Below, one piece after another: positions 1 to 11,265 of a DNA stretch of 64,000 nt. Position 1 is the first letter of the stretch. Each line of letters begins with the position of its first letter. A program made the position numbers and the translations under genes. The stretch comes from Trichinella spiralis (Eukaryota; Nematoda; Enoplea; Trichinellida; Trichinellidae). The stretch lies in assembly GCA_000181795.3 (NCBI GenBank), contig CM012953.1:4458292-4522291 (forward strand), written 5' to 3'. The notes below the pieces were generated by a model, which saw only the letters and a list, made by a program, of their open reading frames with translations, was not told the DNA's origin and ran no database searches.

Positions 1-1522
1 CGCTGCTTATCAGTGCTATTGGTGGCAATGTTTGTCTTTAGCAAAGTCCAAGCGCACGGGATTTTTGACTGGCTCAATTTTGGCCAGGCTGGTCTGTCGC
101 CGGCACCGTTGTCCACTTCCGGTCAGGTGGTTGACTACGCCCGACAAGGGGTAAACTTTTTGAGCTTTCTCAAGTCGCTGAAGCCGTTGACTACAAGCCG
201 TCGACGTGCCGAACGTCGCAAGCATCGACAACGTGCCAGACCGTTGTCTGAACAAGAGCCTGACGACGAGACTGATTTGCATACGGATGACCATCGACCC
301 TTGTTGTTGACCAGTCGACGCAGAACCAATATGCCATTGTACAAGGCTGCTCCCACGCTGGCGGAGACGGCACAAAATTTTCCCGGTTTTGGAGCTTGTC
401 TACCAAATGGAACTCCATTTTTCAACCACATATCCCCATCCGTATTGCAAAACATGCTTCGCATTTTCCCAGGGGCTCAAAGTTTCATGCGAAAAATGCT
501 ACCCGCTACCAGAGTACATCCGAAAAAATTGATGGGAAAATGGTATTGGGTAAGAACAATTTCACCTAATGCACTTTCGAAGATAATCATTTTTGCTTCA
601 TTCATATGAGGTATATGAATTGAATAACTTCGTTTATGCCATTTTTTCCATTTAACCATTTAACTTTAAATATAATGTTATTCTGTGAAATATATTCGAT
701 TCTTATTTATGAAACAGAAAATTATAAAATCCGTTTGGAAAATTTGTATATCTCTGAAATGTTTTTTTCTTTTTTATCGATTACCAAAATTTTGCAGGTA
801 TTAATGACACCAGCCGCACTTTCTAGACACTGCGCCACATCAGATTGTAAGTTTTGCATTTTCAAAGCAGTTATAAAGTAATAAAATAATTTTTTCTTAA
901 AATTTAAAATATCACTTAACTATGATGATAAATAAGTTATTTTCTTATCAGATTTTTTGACAATCACTAATTTTGATTTTCGTTTCAAGATCATGGATTA
1001 GTTTTATCAAGAAACGGAACCGGCACTTTTGCAACATTTGATTCTTTTCGAGATGGCAGCTCTTACGGCCTACCGAAATTCGGTTTCGGCTATGGTGTGA
1101 TCAGCAATGATAATCAAGCTTTAGTATACATGCAATCTGATCCTTGCCCTTGTAAGTAGGAATTGTTTTAAACAGCTGTGCTATTGATTAAAAATTTCAT
1201 ACTTTTTACAGATCAGGTAGTTTACACCAGTTCTGATTATGACGAAGATGATTACAACACTGAAACCCAATACAATTATGTGGTACTTTCCAACTGGGCT
1301 AGATATCCTGTGATAGCTTTAGCAAAAAATGTGGAACAGTTCATGATGTCTGATTTTGAGCAGTTGAAAAACGACTTAAATCGAGATGGGTTGCATAACA
1401 AAGTTACTGAATTGCTTAAAAGTACAGAATTGGCTGACTGGTCAGTTTGTGAGGCGAAGCAGACGCTAAAGCAAATGGCCACTCAATTAATTCAAAATTT
1501 GCTCAGCAAAAGTTCACTGTAA
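1..1522 (+). CDS. Lipocalin-related secreted protein, 5' end off window
   Basis: I assemble four exons with matching phase: 1-549, 798-846, 990-1151 and 1212-1522 (stop). The frame is open to base 1, so the start codon lies upstream. The first visible residues are hydrophobic and end in VQA-HG, which fits the end of a signal peptide. A basic linker rich in Arg follows (about residues 60-80). Next comes a segment FPGFGACLPNGTPFFNHIS and the motif GKWYW, which matches the lipocalin G-x-W signature. Late in the protein YVVLSNWARYPVIALAK resembles the conserved C-terminal strand of lipocalins. Nematodes have a family of lipocalin-related (LPR) proteins that bind lipids outside the cell, mostly at cuticle and tubular epithelia. 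That assignment is inferred from these two motifs plus the secretory leader. The exact paralogue is not recognised. Confidence 0.6.
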
Positions 1523-2269
1523 ATTCAACCTATAAAAACATTTGAATTATCGTGCTTTAATATGCAAAGTAAAAAATTTATAATATGAATTTTGTGTAAA
1601 GAAATAATATCTTTGAATATTATCTGCACCATAATATGGAGTATAAAAAATTCGAGAAAAATGAAAGTTAGCATCATCAATAATATTTTGTCTGCTGAAT
1701 GATGAACACGAACAAATGGCAGCAGTTATTGCAAAGCAATGTGTAAAATATGTGAACATTTTACAACATAAAATGCCATGAAAAGCTTGTTGACTATGTA
1801 TTCCTGTCTGATCAGCAGTTTTCAATGAAATCTTGCATTTCTAAAAAGCTTTGCTAAAGCAACAAAAAGTCAACGAATTTGATCGTTGCCAACGCTCAAC
1901 GCTGCCTCGCTTAGCGCTGTTTCTAACTGGCGTGTCACATGATTCATTTTTGCTCACTCACCAACAAATCTCGTGTCACTTGACTTATCTGATACATTCA
2001 GTTAGTCATTTATTCACGGTAATTGGTTTGGAGTTTTTGTATTTGGTTATGCTTTATATATTTTATCATATATTTATGGTGGGTTCTGTCCATTATGTCA
2101 AGAAAAATGTCTGTCTACAAGTAATGATAGCTCAAAAATGCAAAGGAAAGCATTTCTCTGGATGTGAAACTACAAATATCAGGGCAATTGAAAGCCGGTG
2201 AGTTTCAAGTCAGGTGTGGGTACTTCTCTTAATTTGGCAACGTCCATGACACAAGAAATTATAAAAAAT
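1523..2269. other. Intergenic, no convincing gene
   Basis: The stretch after the lipocalin-related gene is AT-rich. The longest open frame here (1851-2201, +) has no ATG at its start and no recognisable domain, so I do not call it. A short GC-richer patch lies near 1880-1960. I saw no repeat or RNA gene. Confidence 0.4.
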
Positions 2270-2850
2270 GATAAAAGATGAAATCTTTCGCATCTACGAC
2301 TTCGAATTTTCCAGCAATAAAAGTAACTCGTTCAAATGGAAAGAATCTCGTTTGAAGAAATGGAAAGAAGGCTTCGTATCTGAATGGATGATCCAAGGCA
2401 ATAGTGCTTGCCTCTAAGCCAGGTGACAATTACGGAAAAGGTAAAAAGCATCTTCAGTTATATTCAATAAAAAAGTGTAGATGAATTTGAAAATTTAATA
2501 ACTAGCAGAGCTTGTGAAACTGATAGATTTCAAAAGCAAACGAACCTTTATGACATAAGTATCAGTGGTGAAGCAGCTAATTTCAATGTCAAAGCAGCAC
2601 AAGAATTTCCCAAGAAACATGTTCAGGAATTATTAGAGCTTCGCAGTAAAAGTCATAGCAATGGTGATCTTAAAGAACTGTCCGAACTATGCACTGATAA
2701 TGAACTAACAGTCTGGATTTAGAAGATAATTCACCTGTAAGAACTCTAACAACAGAATTCCTCAACAACAGCATCATCAAGAGTGCAAAAATCATGATTC
2801 AGATCGTGAACACGATCCAGATTATGAGCGAACATCCAATGCAAGGTGAG
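2270..2850 (+). pseudogene. Unidentified broken coding remnant
   Basis: Three adjacent pieces read as protein but do not join into one frame. Piece one (2269-2418) starts with ATG and gives MIKDEIFRIYDFEFSSNKSN and onward to a stop. Piece two (about 2473-2721) is open without an ATG and contains EFPKKHVQELLELRSKSHSN before a stop. Piece three (about 2750-2845) contains HDSDREHDPDYERTSNAR in another frame. Charged, helix-like composition across all three suggests a decayed gene or retrocopy with frameshifts. No splice pair that I tried restores one frame. I do not recognise the family. A real multi-exon gene with unusual splice sites is the alternative. Confidence 0.3.
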
Positions 2851-3828
2851 GTGTTCATAAAGTAATTTTTTGCTATAAAGAAATTTTTTGTGAAAGAAAA
2901 CTTAAGATAACACAATTAACTTTTGACGCTTTTATTATCAAGGAACCTAGACTTGAGAAAACAAAGACCGGTCCTTCATCAAAACCACAATGTTTTATGA
3001 TCAATAAAGCATTTAAGCATTTTCATAAAAATGTAAAACAAATTTTGTTGTTGTATGTTGTGTATAACTTTCATTGGAACTGATGTACTATAAACGCATA
3101 CTATAACGACCCTGTTTAACGCTGTTTCACTTTTAGCACTTTTTAGGAGCATATCATGAGCGTTAAGCGAGATATTGATGTTGTAATGTATTGCGATTCT
3201 ATGCGATCAAAAATAGCTACAAAAAGAACGCGCAGAAACATATTACAGTAGGTGCAGTAGTTTTCACGTCATCAGTGTGCGTGCGTAGGTTTGTTCCCGC
3301 GTTCTCTCGGTGTGCATTGTTTCTCTGTGTGTGCGTTTTCTGTGTGTATGATCTCATGTGCGTTATACATTAGCTTGGTATTGTGTTGTCATTACAAGTA
3401 AAGTCTCTGCATATATCAATCAGTTCACATACACAACAGATGTACATTGAAAAAAATATTTATTATTAATTTTATTGCTCTTATTATTCTACTTTCCATT
3501 TTCACTTCTGTTGGTGATTTTTATGTAAAACGTTTTACATAATTCAATTTCATATTTATGAACATATATCAGTTGATAAATAATTTTTAATGATAATTTT
3601 AAAAAATGAAAAATTTTAATTAATTAAGACAACATAACTTTAATTTTAAAAATGAATGAATGAAAGCAATAACAGAATTTTAACTTGATATGTTTCAATC
3701 TGATCTATTTAAAGTTGAAGGCTCACTTAATAACATTTGAAAATTTAAAACAACACTTGATTGTTTTTTATTTTAATATATTAAATTATTTTTACTTTAT
3801 TTAAATGTTGACAGAAACAAACAAAGTA
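2851..3828. other. Intergenic with GT-rich patch
   Basis: No gene seen. A GT/GC-richer patch (about 3105-3420) with repeated gtgtgtgcg and gtgcg strings interrupts the AT-rich background. A similar patch occurs at 5160-5290. They could be remnants of an inserted element, but no coding or terminal repeats support this. Confidence 0.3.
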
Positions 3829-4356
3829 TTACTCTTCAACAGCATTTTCTACGTCATCTGCGTCGCCGGCTTCCATTTCAGGAGGCGGTGGTGGTGGTTC
3901 AAATTGGTCTTCTGGTTTTATTTCTGTTGGCTCATCGATTGGTGGTCCCGCTGGCATTTCAGCTGGTGGTTCCATTGGTTCTCCACGTGGTTCTTCAGGT
4001 GGCTGCTTTGGTGGCTGCATTTCAGAGCCTTCTTCAGGTGGCTGTTTTACTGGCTTCTTTGCTGGTTTCTTCTTCTTTTTCTTCTTCTTATTCTTTTTAG
4101 ACTTTTTTTTATTTTTAAGATTTTTAGCTTTATTAGCAGCAGTTTTAGCTACTTTTTTTGCCAACTTCTTACCAAGCTTTAAAATACCTTCTTCATCTTC
4201 TTCATTGTTAACCAACTCTGAACTATTTTCAGCATCACTTTCAAGATTTTTATTTCGAACGGCAGGGCTTCGCGATTTTGCTTTTTTCTTAGCTTCTGTA
4301 TCTATTATTAGTGGAACAAGCAGCAAAAGTATAACAAGTGAACAAAATCGAACCAT
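3829..4356 (-). CDS. Secreted lysine- and proline-rich cationic protein
   Basis: Single exon, 175 residues from the ATG at 4356. An in-frame ATG at 4410 exists, but the later one starts a clean signal peptide (MVRFCSLVILLLLVPL, cleavage near TEA-KK), and a TATA-like box sits between the two, which favours 4356. After the leader comes an acidic stretch ending NNEEDEEG. Next is an amphipathic basic segment (LKLGKKLAKKVAKTAANKAK), then a nearly pure lysine run, and finally a Pro/Glu-rich tail ending in a Pro run. Leader, acidic spacer and cationic helix together are the layout of many cationic peptide precursors. No known family is recognised. It opens a same-strand series of small secreted genes reaching to 14226. 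Confidence 0.6.
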   Translation of the reverse strand: MVRFCSLVILLLLVPLIIDTEAKKKAKSRSPAVRNKNLESDAENSSELVNNEEDEEGILKLGKKLAKKVAKTAANKAKNLKNKKKSKKNKKKKKKKKPAKKPVKQPPEEGSEMQPPKQPPEEPRGEPMEPPAEMPAGPPIDEPTEIKPEDQFEPPPPPPEMEAGDADDVENAVEE

Positions 4357-4393
4357 CTTGCTGTAATACATGCAAACATCTTTTTCAAGAGGA

Positions 4394-4401
4394 TATTTAT
4401 A
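4394..4401 (-). promoter_or_regulatory. TATA-like box of the cationic protein gene
   Basis: On the minus strand the string reads TATAAATA, about 38-45 bases upstream of the ATG at 4356 and downstream of the earlier ATG at 4410. If used, transcription would start after the earlier ATG, which supports the 175-residue start. AT-rich DNA makes chance matches common. Confidence 0.3.
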
Positions 4402-4410
4402 TTTTTTCAT

Positions 4411-5756
4411 CGTTTATTCAATGGAGAGAAGAAAACAATAATCATCTAAACTATGCACATTTTGGCATAACTGCTTTGCTTAAACATACAAAAACTGAAA
4501 ATGGTCTTGATCAATTTAATTCGATCTAAAGCTGAGGAGAATAATAGTTTTGATGTTTACTTTTAGTATCTTGCAAAATGTTCACGTTTGTTATTTCTTT
4601 CATTTCTTTGAATGTGGAATCTAAAGTACGGATGCTAATGTTTGTTCAAATGATGGTAATGTAATCAATGGGAAGGACTCTTTTATAAACCTTTATAAAA
4701 TGTTGCAAGTATCTTAATCTAGCTATTTATAGCCATTCGTAGTAAATTAATTTCAGTTTTTACTTTTGGATAAAAACAAATAAATATATTGTAAATCTTT
4801 CATCTGAAGTGAATTTTTTTTAATTTGGCACATATAATTATGATAAAGTTGAATTTGAGGTTCATTAACTTTTTTAATTAAGACAACAACAAAAAAGAAA
4901 ATGTCGACTATACTAGTTATCCAGTTGATAAAAAGGCAAACTAATTTTATAATTAGTTTCAACTAAATTATGCTTAATGTTTGTGAAATTAAAAAACAAA
5001 ACATTTTTAAATGATGTATTTCATCGTTTTTTGAGCACTGACATTGCATAAATTTCGCACAGTTCCATATATACAAGCTGTTGAAACATTGTTGATTGAG
5101 AAAATTTCCTGTTCTGGTAGAAAATAAAAGTATTATGCTTAACCATCTTTATATTGCGACTGTATTAATATTCTAAGTTGTGTGTGGGCTAGGTTAGTAG
5201 TATGGTGTATTCCATGTTGTTTAACTTGCTCGTATTGTGTGTGCGTTCGTTTGTATTTGGACAAAAAATAGACGAGTACGCTATACTGTTTCTACGTTAA
5301 CTGATGGATGCAATCAATCTTACCTGAATATATAACATTAATAAACTGATGTATGAAACATAAACTTCGATTTTCAAATACATATGAGTTGTCTCATTTG
5401 CGCTGCTAATGCATAATATTCATGTTTTGATGCTTTTTTAAAAAGAATATTTATATACAACTCAGAAAACTTACTTTTGCAATTCATGCTAGAATAGTGT
5501 TTCAAAATATCAAAAATATATTTGCATGAATATGGGTAATACTGTCATGTTTTCGCTTGGACAGTTTGCTATGAACTGCAGCAGCGATTTGCAATGCTTG
5601 CATTCTTCATTTATGGTTCAACTAATGCATGATAAAAGAAAGGAATGAATTTTTATTCATACCTGCGGCAGTTATCCTTGTTGTTAACTGTTCATTTACC
5701 AGTTCAATGACAAGAATTTTATGCTTGATAAAAAAGATGGAAAAGGTTTTTTAAAT
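4411..5756. other. Intergenic AT-rich DNA
   Basis: No supportable gene. Only short frames appear on either strand. A GT-richer patch at about 5160-5290 resembles the one at 3105-3420. Otherwise plain AT-rich sequence with A and T runs. Confidence 0.4.
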
Positions 5757-7571
5757 AGAAGAATCATCACAATTTTCAATTCTCAACGTTTTTTGAATTA
5801 CAGAAATTTCAATAATAAATTGTAATAAATGTGCTAAAGCATAATGCTGAAAATATTTCGAATATTATATAGGTAATAAATTTAAATAAATCGTGTGATG
5901 CACTGTAGCTTTCACTTTACGATGTTTACTTTAAACAAGCAATATACAGCAAACAAAAATTAAACGTAACCGCTGTTTTGACGAATTTTTTCAGTTTAAA
6001 GTGAATTGAGAATTTAGATAAAGAAGGAAATTTTTGAAATTTATACTTGTAAAGACAAAATTACGTTTCATTGCCAATTTATGCATTCATTGGTACTCAG
6101 CAAAGGCGTAATGCTTTGTACTGTATTCATTTGCATTGAATTGCAATAGTTCTTAGTTGTGATATTGTTTCGAAACATAATTTTCATAATCAAAGCAACA
6201 AAGCATGTATGTAGTGTAAAAATAATTTATTGTACAAATAATTTCAATTTTAATCATAAAGCCATATAAAAGTTTTCATTGTAAGAGTGTGATCTTTTGC
6301 TGAACCATGAGTAAAGAAAATTACACTCTGCCAAATAATTTCAGAATTTTCAACTCGTACTTTTATTCCTTTTTAGCTTTTTCTTTGCTTTGCTTTTTTT
6401 CTTTTCTTTCTTGCATTTTTTTAGAAACTGCATCTTTTCCTTTTACAGCAGCTTTCTTGGTAGTTTTTCCAACTTTTACAGCAGCTTTCTTGGTAGTTTT
6501 CCCAACTTTTACTGCTGCTTTCTTTGCTGATTTCAAGAATTTTTTTCCCTTTGAATCTTTCTTCTGCTTTGGCGCATCAACCACTTCGACCTCTTCACCA
6601 GTGGGCTGTTCTTCTATCTCCACTGATTCTGGGGCTTCTTTAGATTCTATCTCCAATAAACATAAAGCAGCCACAAAAACTAAAGCAATTAAAGAAAGTC
6701 GAGACATTCTGGCTTATTAGTGAAATGAAGCTTGAAGATAATGTTCCAAGTGAAGTTGATGATTGTGGATGTTTTTTGCGGCCTATTAATATATTATACA
6801 TGTTTACTCAGTGAGAACATGCAGTCAAATTTAATATTACAATCCTTCAAACATTTAGCTCTTAAACAAGCTCATGGATGGCGTATAAATAAACATTTTG
6901 CAGGCGTATAAGCAATTGCATAGGTTTGTGCAATTGTCTTACGTTTACATTCCATAATTCATTTTCAGATTACAATTAAATGTAAATTTTGTACAGCTAA
7001 TTTGACAATTTTTTTTTCTTTGCATTTTTCATGCATTAATTACATTGTATGTTTACGCATAATTTTGTTTAAATTTTATTTCTTTACTAAACTGGTAGTA
7101 TGAACAAAAATTATTTGCTCAGCAAATTCATCCCACTTAAATGCTGGCTCTAGCATTTTTACTTTACATTACTATTTAGTAGATCAAATTGAATCGTTAA
7201 TAAAATTTGTCTTAAATTCTCAAATTCAAAAAATATATTACATCTTTTACTACAAGCAAGTACATTGAAATATTCTACTATTCATTATTAATATTTTTTC
7301 AACATCCATTTTTAAATTATATTCATACAAGACATTTCACTTTTTATAATCCAGATGTCCATTTATTCTCGTTCTTGCAACTAATTTCCATTTAATTTTA
7401 TATGAACATTATTTCAGTGCTTCAAATATCTAGTTGCAATTTACATTTGTTTGATAGTTAATTGCATAATATAACCGGAATTTGAAAGTTATTATTGATT
7501 ATATTAATTAATATATTATGATTAAATATTGAAAATTACAGAAACTAATGCATTTTTTACTTTTAAATTAA
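5757..7571. repeat. Duplicated block, left copy
   Basis: This block matches 11266-13075 in the same orientation with an offset of about 5506 bases. The centre, including the whole coding region at 6363-6707, is almost identical: by eye only scattered substitutions, such as near 6071-6120, 6289, 7100 and 7150. Both edges (about 5757-5890 and 7420-7571) are clearly more diverged and carry small indels. Homology stops at the TTAA at 7568-7571, where a piggyBac-like terminus begins. Confidence 0.85.
6363..6707 (-). CDS. Secreted lysine-rich repeat protein, copy 1
   Basis: Single exon, 114 residues, starting at ATG 6707 with a clear signal peptide (MSRLSLIALVFVAALCLLEI, cleavage near IES-KE). An acidic segment follows (about residues 24-45, PESVEIEEQPTGEEVEVVD). 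A strongly basic region holds tandem 11-residue units of the form KKAAVKVGKTT: two full units and a third partial one (about residues 62-93). The C-terminus is a Lys/Glu-rich charged helix. The codon pattern and near-perfect conservation against the second copy support a real gene. No enzymatic domain is visible. Repeated KKAAVK resembles both histone H1-tail and cationic antimicrobial composition, but the leader argues for secretion. A TATA-rich stretch lies about 80 bases upstream. Confidence 0.65.
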   Translation of the reverse strand: MSRLSLIALVFVAALCLLEIESKEAPESVEIEEQPTGEEVEVVDAPKQKKDSKGKKFLKSAKKAAVKVGKTTKKAAVKVGKTTKKAAVKGKDAVSKKMQERKEKKQSKEKAKKE

Positions 7572-9890
7572 ACCCTCATCCGGGCGGCAAATTTTACACC
7601 TTAATCCGTGCTACATATGTAGACACCAGAAGATTCGTCATGTTTAACCCTGTACATGATGCTAAAATAATCAATTTTTCAAGAACTAATAATGATTTCA
7701 CAAATAAATGATGATTTATTTTATTTCATGCAAGAGCTATACTACATTTTAGTGTTTTCACGGCTGCTACATATATATTTTTGAAATGAATGGCTGCGGA
7801 TTTGCGTTGATTTTTGACATCCTAGTTCTTGGCATTTTGATGGATTTTGCCGTCTTGTAACTGATGTTTCAACTTTCCTGTTTTTGGGGGCACTCGATAG
7901 CGAATGAAGGCATCTTTTTTCTTTGTCCATAGATTTTTTAATTTTGATATCTCGTTTCGTGTTTTGTTTGGCCAGGTGAGCTGAAAGCTCTTTCATAAAA
8001 TGCATCTTTGTCTTCTTATAACTTTGCTGGGGGCTCATCAGTAAGAATGCGTTGTTGATGCACGCGTCAACGATGAGGCACAACATCTGAATGGTCTATC
8101 CTTTTGCCGCAAAAATCTTATATTCTTGCATCCATGCTATCTACGCCCCCTTTACCAAAATTATAGCCATTTATGATGTTTGGTTTTTTATCGTCTCGCT
8201 GTTTGTCTATTTTGTACTTTGCGTGGCATGAAGTCATCAGGAGAACAATTCTTTTTTTCCTTGGAACGTAAATGATCATCGTTACTTTTTTGTTGTGTGT
8301 ATGAACAGCTAATGTCGTGCTGTTTCACGCAAACGTGCTGGAACATCACGGTGATGTGCAGAGACTGTATCTACAGCTCTAAGACCATGCTCAGGAAAAT
8401 ATTCCACAGTGGAAAATGATGTAAAATAACGGTCCATAAAAGCGTTTCTGTTAGGGTTCAGAAATGGCTGTGCCAATTGCTCAACAATGGTGTTTGCTAG
8501 ACCAATTTGGCGTTGTTCACCACTTCTACCAGTATATAACCAATCTTTTAGAGCACAACCATTCTCTGCGTCACATATCTAGTAAACCTTCACACCTTCA
8601 GAACAATACCAAACCACACAATTTTGCTGACGTTCTCTCTATTCACCATCACTACGGCTAATAATAATGCATCTATTTTTTGTAAACAAACAATATGTCA
8701 GAGTAATTCAAAATACCCCAAAATAGCAAAATGAAGATTTTTAAGGGAAACAATTAGGATCTGCAAAACTACAGGATCTCTGAAAGCAACCTTTTCAGTA
8801 CATGCGTGTGGCCAATGGTTTGGTGATGTAATGTGCGCGGTCCCAGCGCACTTACCTTATCACAGCTAGCAAAATCCTGAAGATTCATAATGTGATTCTG
8901 ACGGTCAAATTTCTTTTGCAGTTGCCTCACTGCCACAAAATAATTTGCGATGTCATAGACCTGCTATTGCCTCTGAAATGATTTCATTTAAACAAGAACA
9001 AAAATGCATCCATTTGGCATTATCATCATTCAAATCCGTTCTTCAGTGACTCACATCTCAAATTTGTTCTAAAGTGGAGTAAAGCAAGTATACCTCCATC
9101 GAGCTTATCCAATTAAGGTTCATGAAGTGCATCACAAACCTGTGTGAGCACTTTCTCGGCAGTCTGAGCTTCAGAGATGCTACCTTAACAGTGCTCTCTT
9201 GAAAACTGCAGCGTGGCAACTCAATTTTCCGTGAGTCGATTTCAATAGCTGACCATTTTCACACTGCGACTTCGACGATTTTTCTATCTGGCCAGAGAAT
9301 TTCGTATGCATTTTGCCTGCCATTCGAGATCTCAACCTGTCATTCCAAGGGTAGTTTGCACCATCACAGCTAAGTTCATTTAAAAACAGTATTTACAGCT
9401 CTCATATTCCTCAAACTTTCAGATAGAAACTCGATGCAGTGATCATCAAGTTCAGAAAGCATCCGTGTATGTGTGTCGCAGGTTCAATACAGCTCAGATA
9501 ACCAAAACGTGCTGAGCACAACAACTATTTTCTAAAACTCAAAAAAAGTAGAATGTAAATGCTTAACTGCATTTACAGTCTACTGAACAAGCTCGCCTAC
9601 CTTTATCTGATTCGAATCTAGTGATTCATTCTGCTCTTTTCATTCTGTTGGTTCCATCTCTAATCTTGCTCACGCAGTAAATACACAAATCACAAAACAA
9701 CACAATTATAATATCACTAACAAACTGAAATCACCTAACCAACAATAGGATCACACAGAAAACAAAAATAGTACTGCCGTTAGAGATTAAAAATAAATGG
9801 CTCTCTAATGAAACATGGGAATACTGTAATTCTGAGGTTCAGGTACTGACCGGTCGTACTGTTTTCTGCATTTTCATTAAATAAAATATT
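7568..9890 (-). mobile_element. piggyBac-family transposon relic 1
   Basis: Reading the minus strand, several broken frames match successive parts of a piggyBac transposase. Around 8640-8345 the pieces include CDAENGCALKDWLYTGRSGE, then NRNAFMDRYFTSFSTVEYF, then GLRAVDTVSAHHRDVPARL, which correspond to the DDE core and the G-T-V-R-N-R-P region. Around 8230-8115 there is NIINGYNFGKGGVDSMDAR, the hallmark YN-x-x-KGGVD-x-MD. At 8086-7742 the C-terminal helix and a degraded cysteine-rich tail follow. Multiple stops and frameshifts make it inactive. The lower end reads TTAA followed by ACCCTCATCCGGG, fitting piggyBac TTAA targeting. I could not find a matching upper terminus, so the upper limit is approximate. 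Confidence 0.75.
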
Positions 9891-10020
9891 TATGTTTAAA
9901 AAAATTATTTTTCTGTTTGAATAAGAATTAAGCAAGTTGTAAATGAAATAATGCTTTCATTAATGCAAGCAGCGAAAGTTAACTTGGAAAAATTTATGAT
10001 ATAAATAAAATTTAACAATG

Positions 10021-10340
10021 CTGTAGACCAGGGATAGCCAAAGTGGTCGATATCGACCCTTTGGGGTCTATAAGACTATCTAAGGGGTCGATAAAGGCTG
10101 AGAGGTCAAATGGGGTTCGATGGGCTCCGGGATCGAATATGAACTTTGAAATCCCATTTGAGGAATTTATTTTGTGGAGAACTGTTTTATAACAATAATT
10201 TCTGAACTATCAATGGACACCACAACAAAGGAACAAAGCAGATGGACAGATTGAACCTGAAAATGCGTGGTTTACCCCTGAAACTCACCAGTCTCCAGCC
10301 AGATATCACTGCCCATGCTGCTACTCATCAAACACATCCT
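10021..10340. mobile_element. hAT-like element end (relic)
   Basis: The string from about 10027 (ccagggatagccaaagtgg, then repeated ggtcgata and ggggtc units) resembles the 5' ends of animal hAT/ZBED-type elements, which often begin CAGGGGT-GCCAA and carry repeated GGTCGA strings. No transposase frame or matching far end was found, so this is a resemblance call only. Confidence 0.3.
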
Positions 10341-10579
10341 TCTTATTAACGATGCCAAGTAGTTAAATAAAAAATTATCAACTACCTTTAACTTGATCAA
10401 CATTATTATTCACATGAATACGGTCATTACAGATACAGATATCCAAATTGAAGAAAAGATAATTGAACGTAAAGGTGAAATGAATCTGATCGAGAATCAG
10501 TAAGGGTGAAAAGGGTACCTTATAATAAAGAAATTTATTATTAATAATATTAATTTTACGAACGTGGGGGTTGATGAGG

Positions 10580-10930
10580 CATCAACGAATCAGTAAGGGG
10601 TCTTCAAGACGGCATCCTAAAGCGTGAATGGAAGGACCAGCAAAAAAAACGACTGGTGACAATGACAAGCGCTCGCTGTTAGTAGTTCCTAGTCAGTGGA
10701 TACCGGAAGTCCTACAACGAGTGCACGACTCACCCGAAGCTGGCCATCTTGTCGTAGAAAAAACCCTAGAGCGCCTCAGGAGGCGGTTTTATTGGCAGTA
10801 GACGTAGAAGACTGGTGTGCTAGCTGTGGTGACTGTGCGCAGAAAAAGCTCAGTACGACATCAGAGCCGAGAACGGCTACATTTTTTAAGAGGGGACAAT
10901 CTAAAGGGCACGGTTGCGTTAACAATTAAA
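10580..10930 (+). pseudogene. Gypsy-type integrase zinc-binding fragment, frameshifted
   Basis: From about 10676 one frame gives VVPSQWIPEVLQRVHDSPEA, then GHLVVEKTLERLRRRFYWQ and a stop. In the shifted frame the protein continues DVEDWCASCGDCAQKK to about 10875. Joined conceptually, the His-x-His spacing (HDSPEAGH) and the C-x-x-C pair form the HHCC zinc-binding domain at the start of Ty3/gypsy integrases, which sits just before the catalytic core. No core domain follows. The break lies at the codon after FYWQ. This is a fragment of a dead retroelement. Confidence 0.75.
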
Positions 10931-10959
10931 AGGAAGTCAAGATCAAAAAGAATAAAATA

Positions 10960-11262
10960 ACGTAGGCGCCAATTCAAGAATGATAATTACGTTGACCAAT
11001 TTTAAAAAGAGAACGGCGTCCATCTAGCCATCTAGCGTATAAAACCTATTTATATAGCACAATTATGGCACTTAGTCAATGTGCCTGGCATGACTGTTTA
11101 GACAGAGAGTGCGTGGTATGGCTGCTTAATGAGTGTGTGAGTGAAAGTGTATGATTAACTTGTGTTTTTGTGCGTGTGTTGTTGGTGTTCGTATCTGTTT
11201 ATGAATAAACGTTAGAGACCAGAGATATGGCCAACAAACTTCTACAGCAACCCTAGATGTTT
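10960..11262 (+). mobile_element. Possible LTR of the gypsy relic
   Basis: Directly downstream of the integrase fragment is a GC-richer stretch with TATAAAA near 11038, GT-rich sequence, and AATAAA near 11203. This order (TATA box, then polyadenylation signal) is typical of a long terminal repeat. I found no second copy or target duplication in the window, so the limits and identity are tentative. Confidence 0.3.
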
Positions 11263-11265
11263 ACA

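Noticed and set aside
1851-2201. 116-codon open frame (+) with a hydrophobic middle
   Set aside because: Starts at a non-ATG codon, has no known motif, and its composition fits chance in AT-rich DNA.
3805-4182. Trp/Phe-rich frame on the plus strand
   Set aside because: It is the antisense shadow of the Pro/Lys-rich secreted gene on the minus strand.
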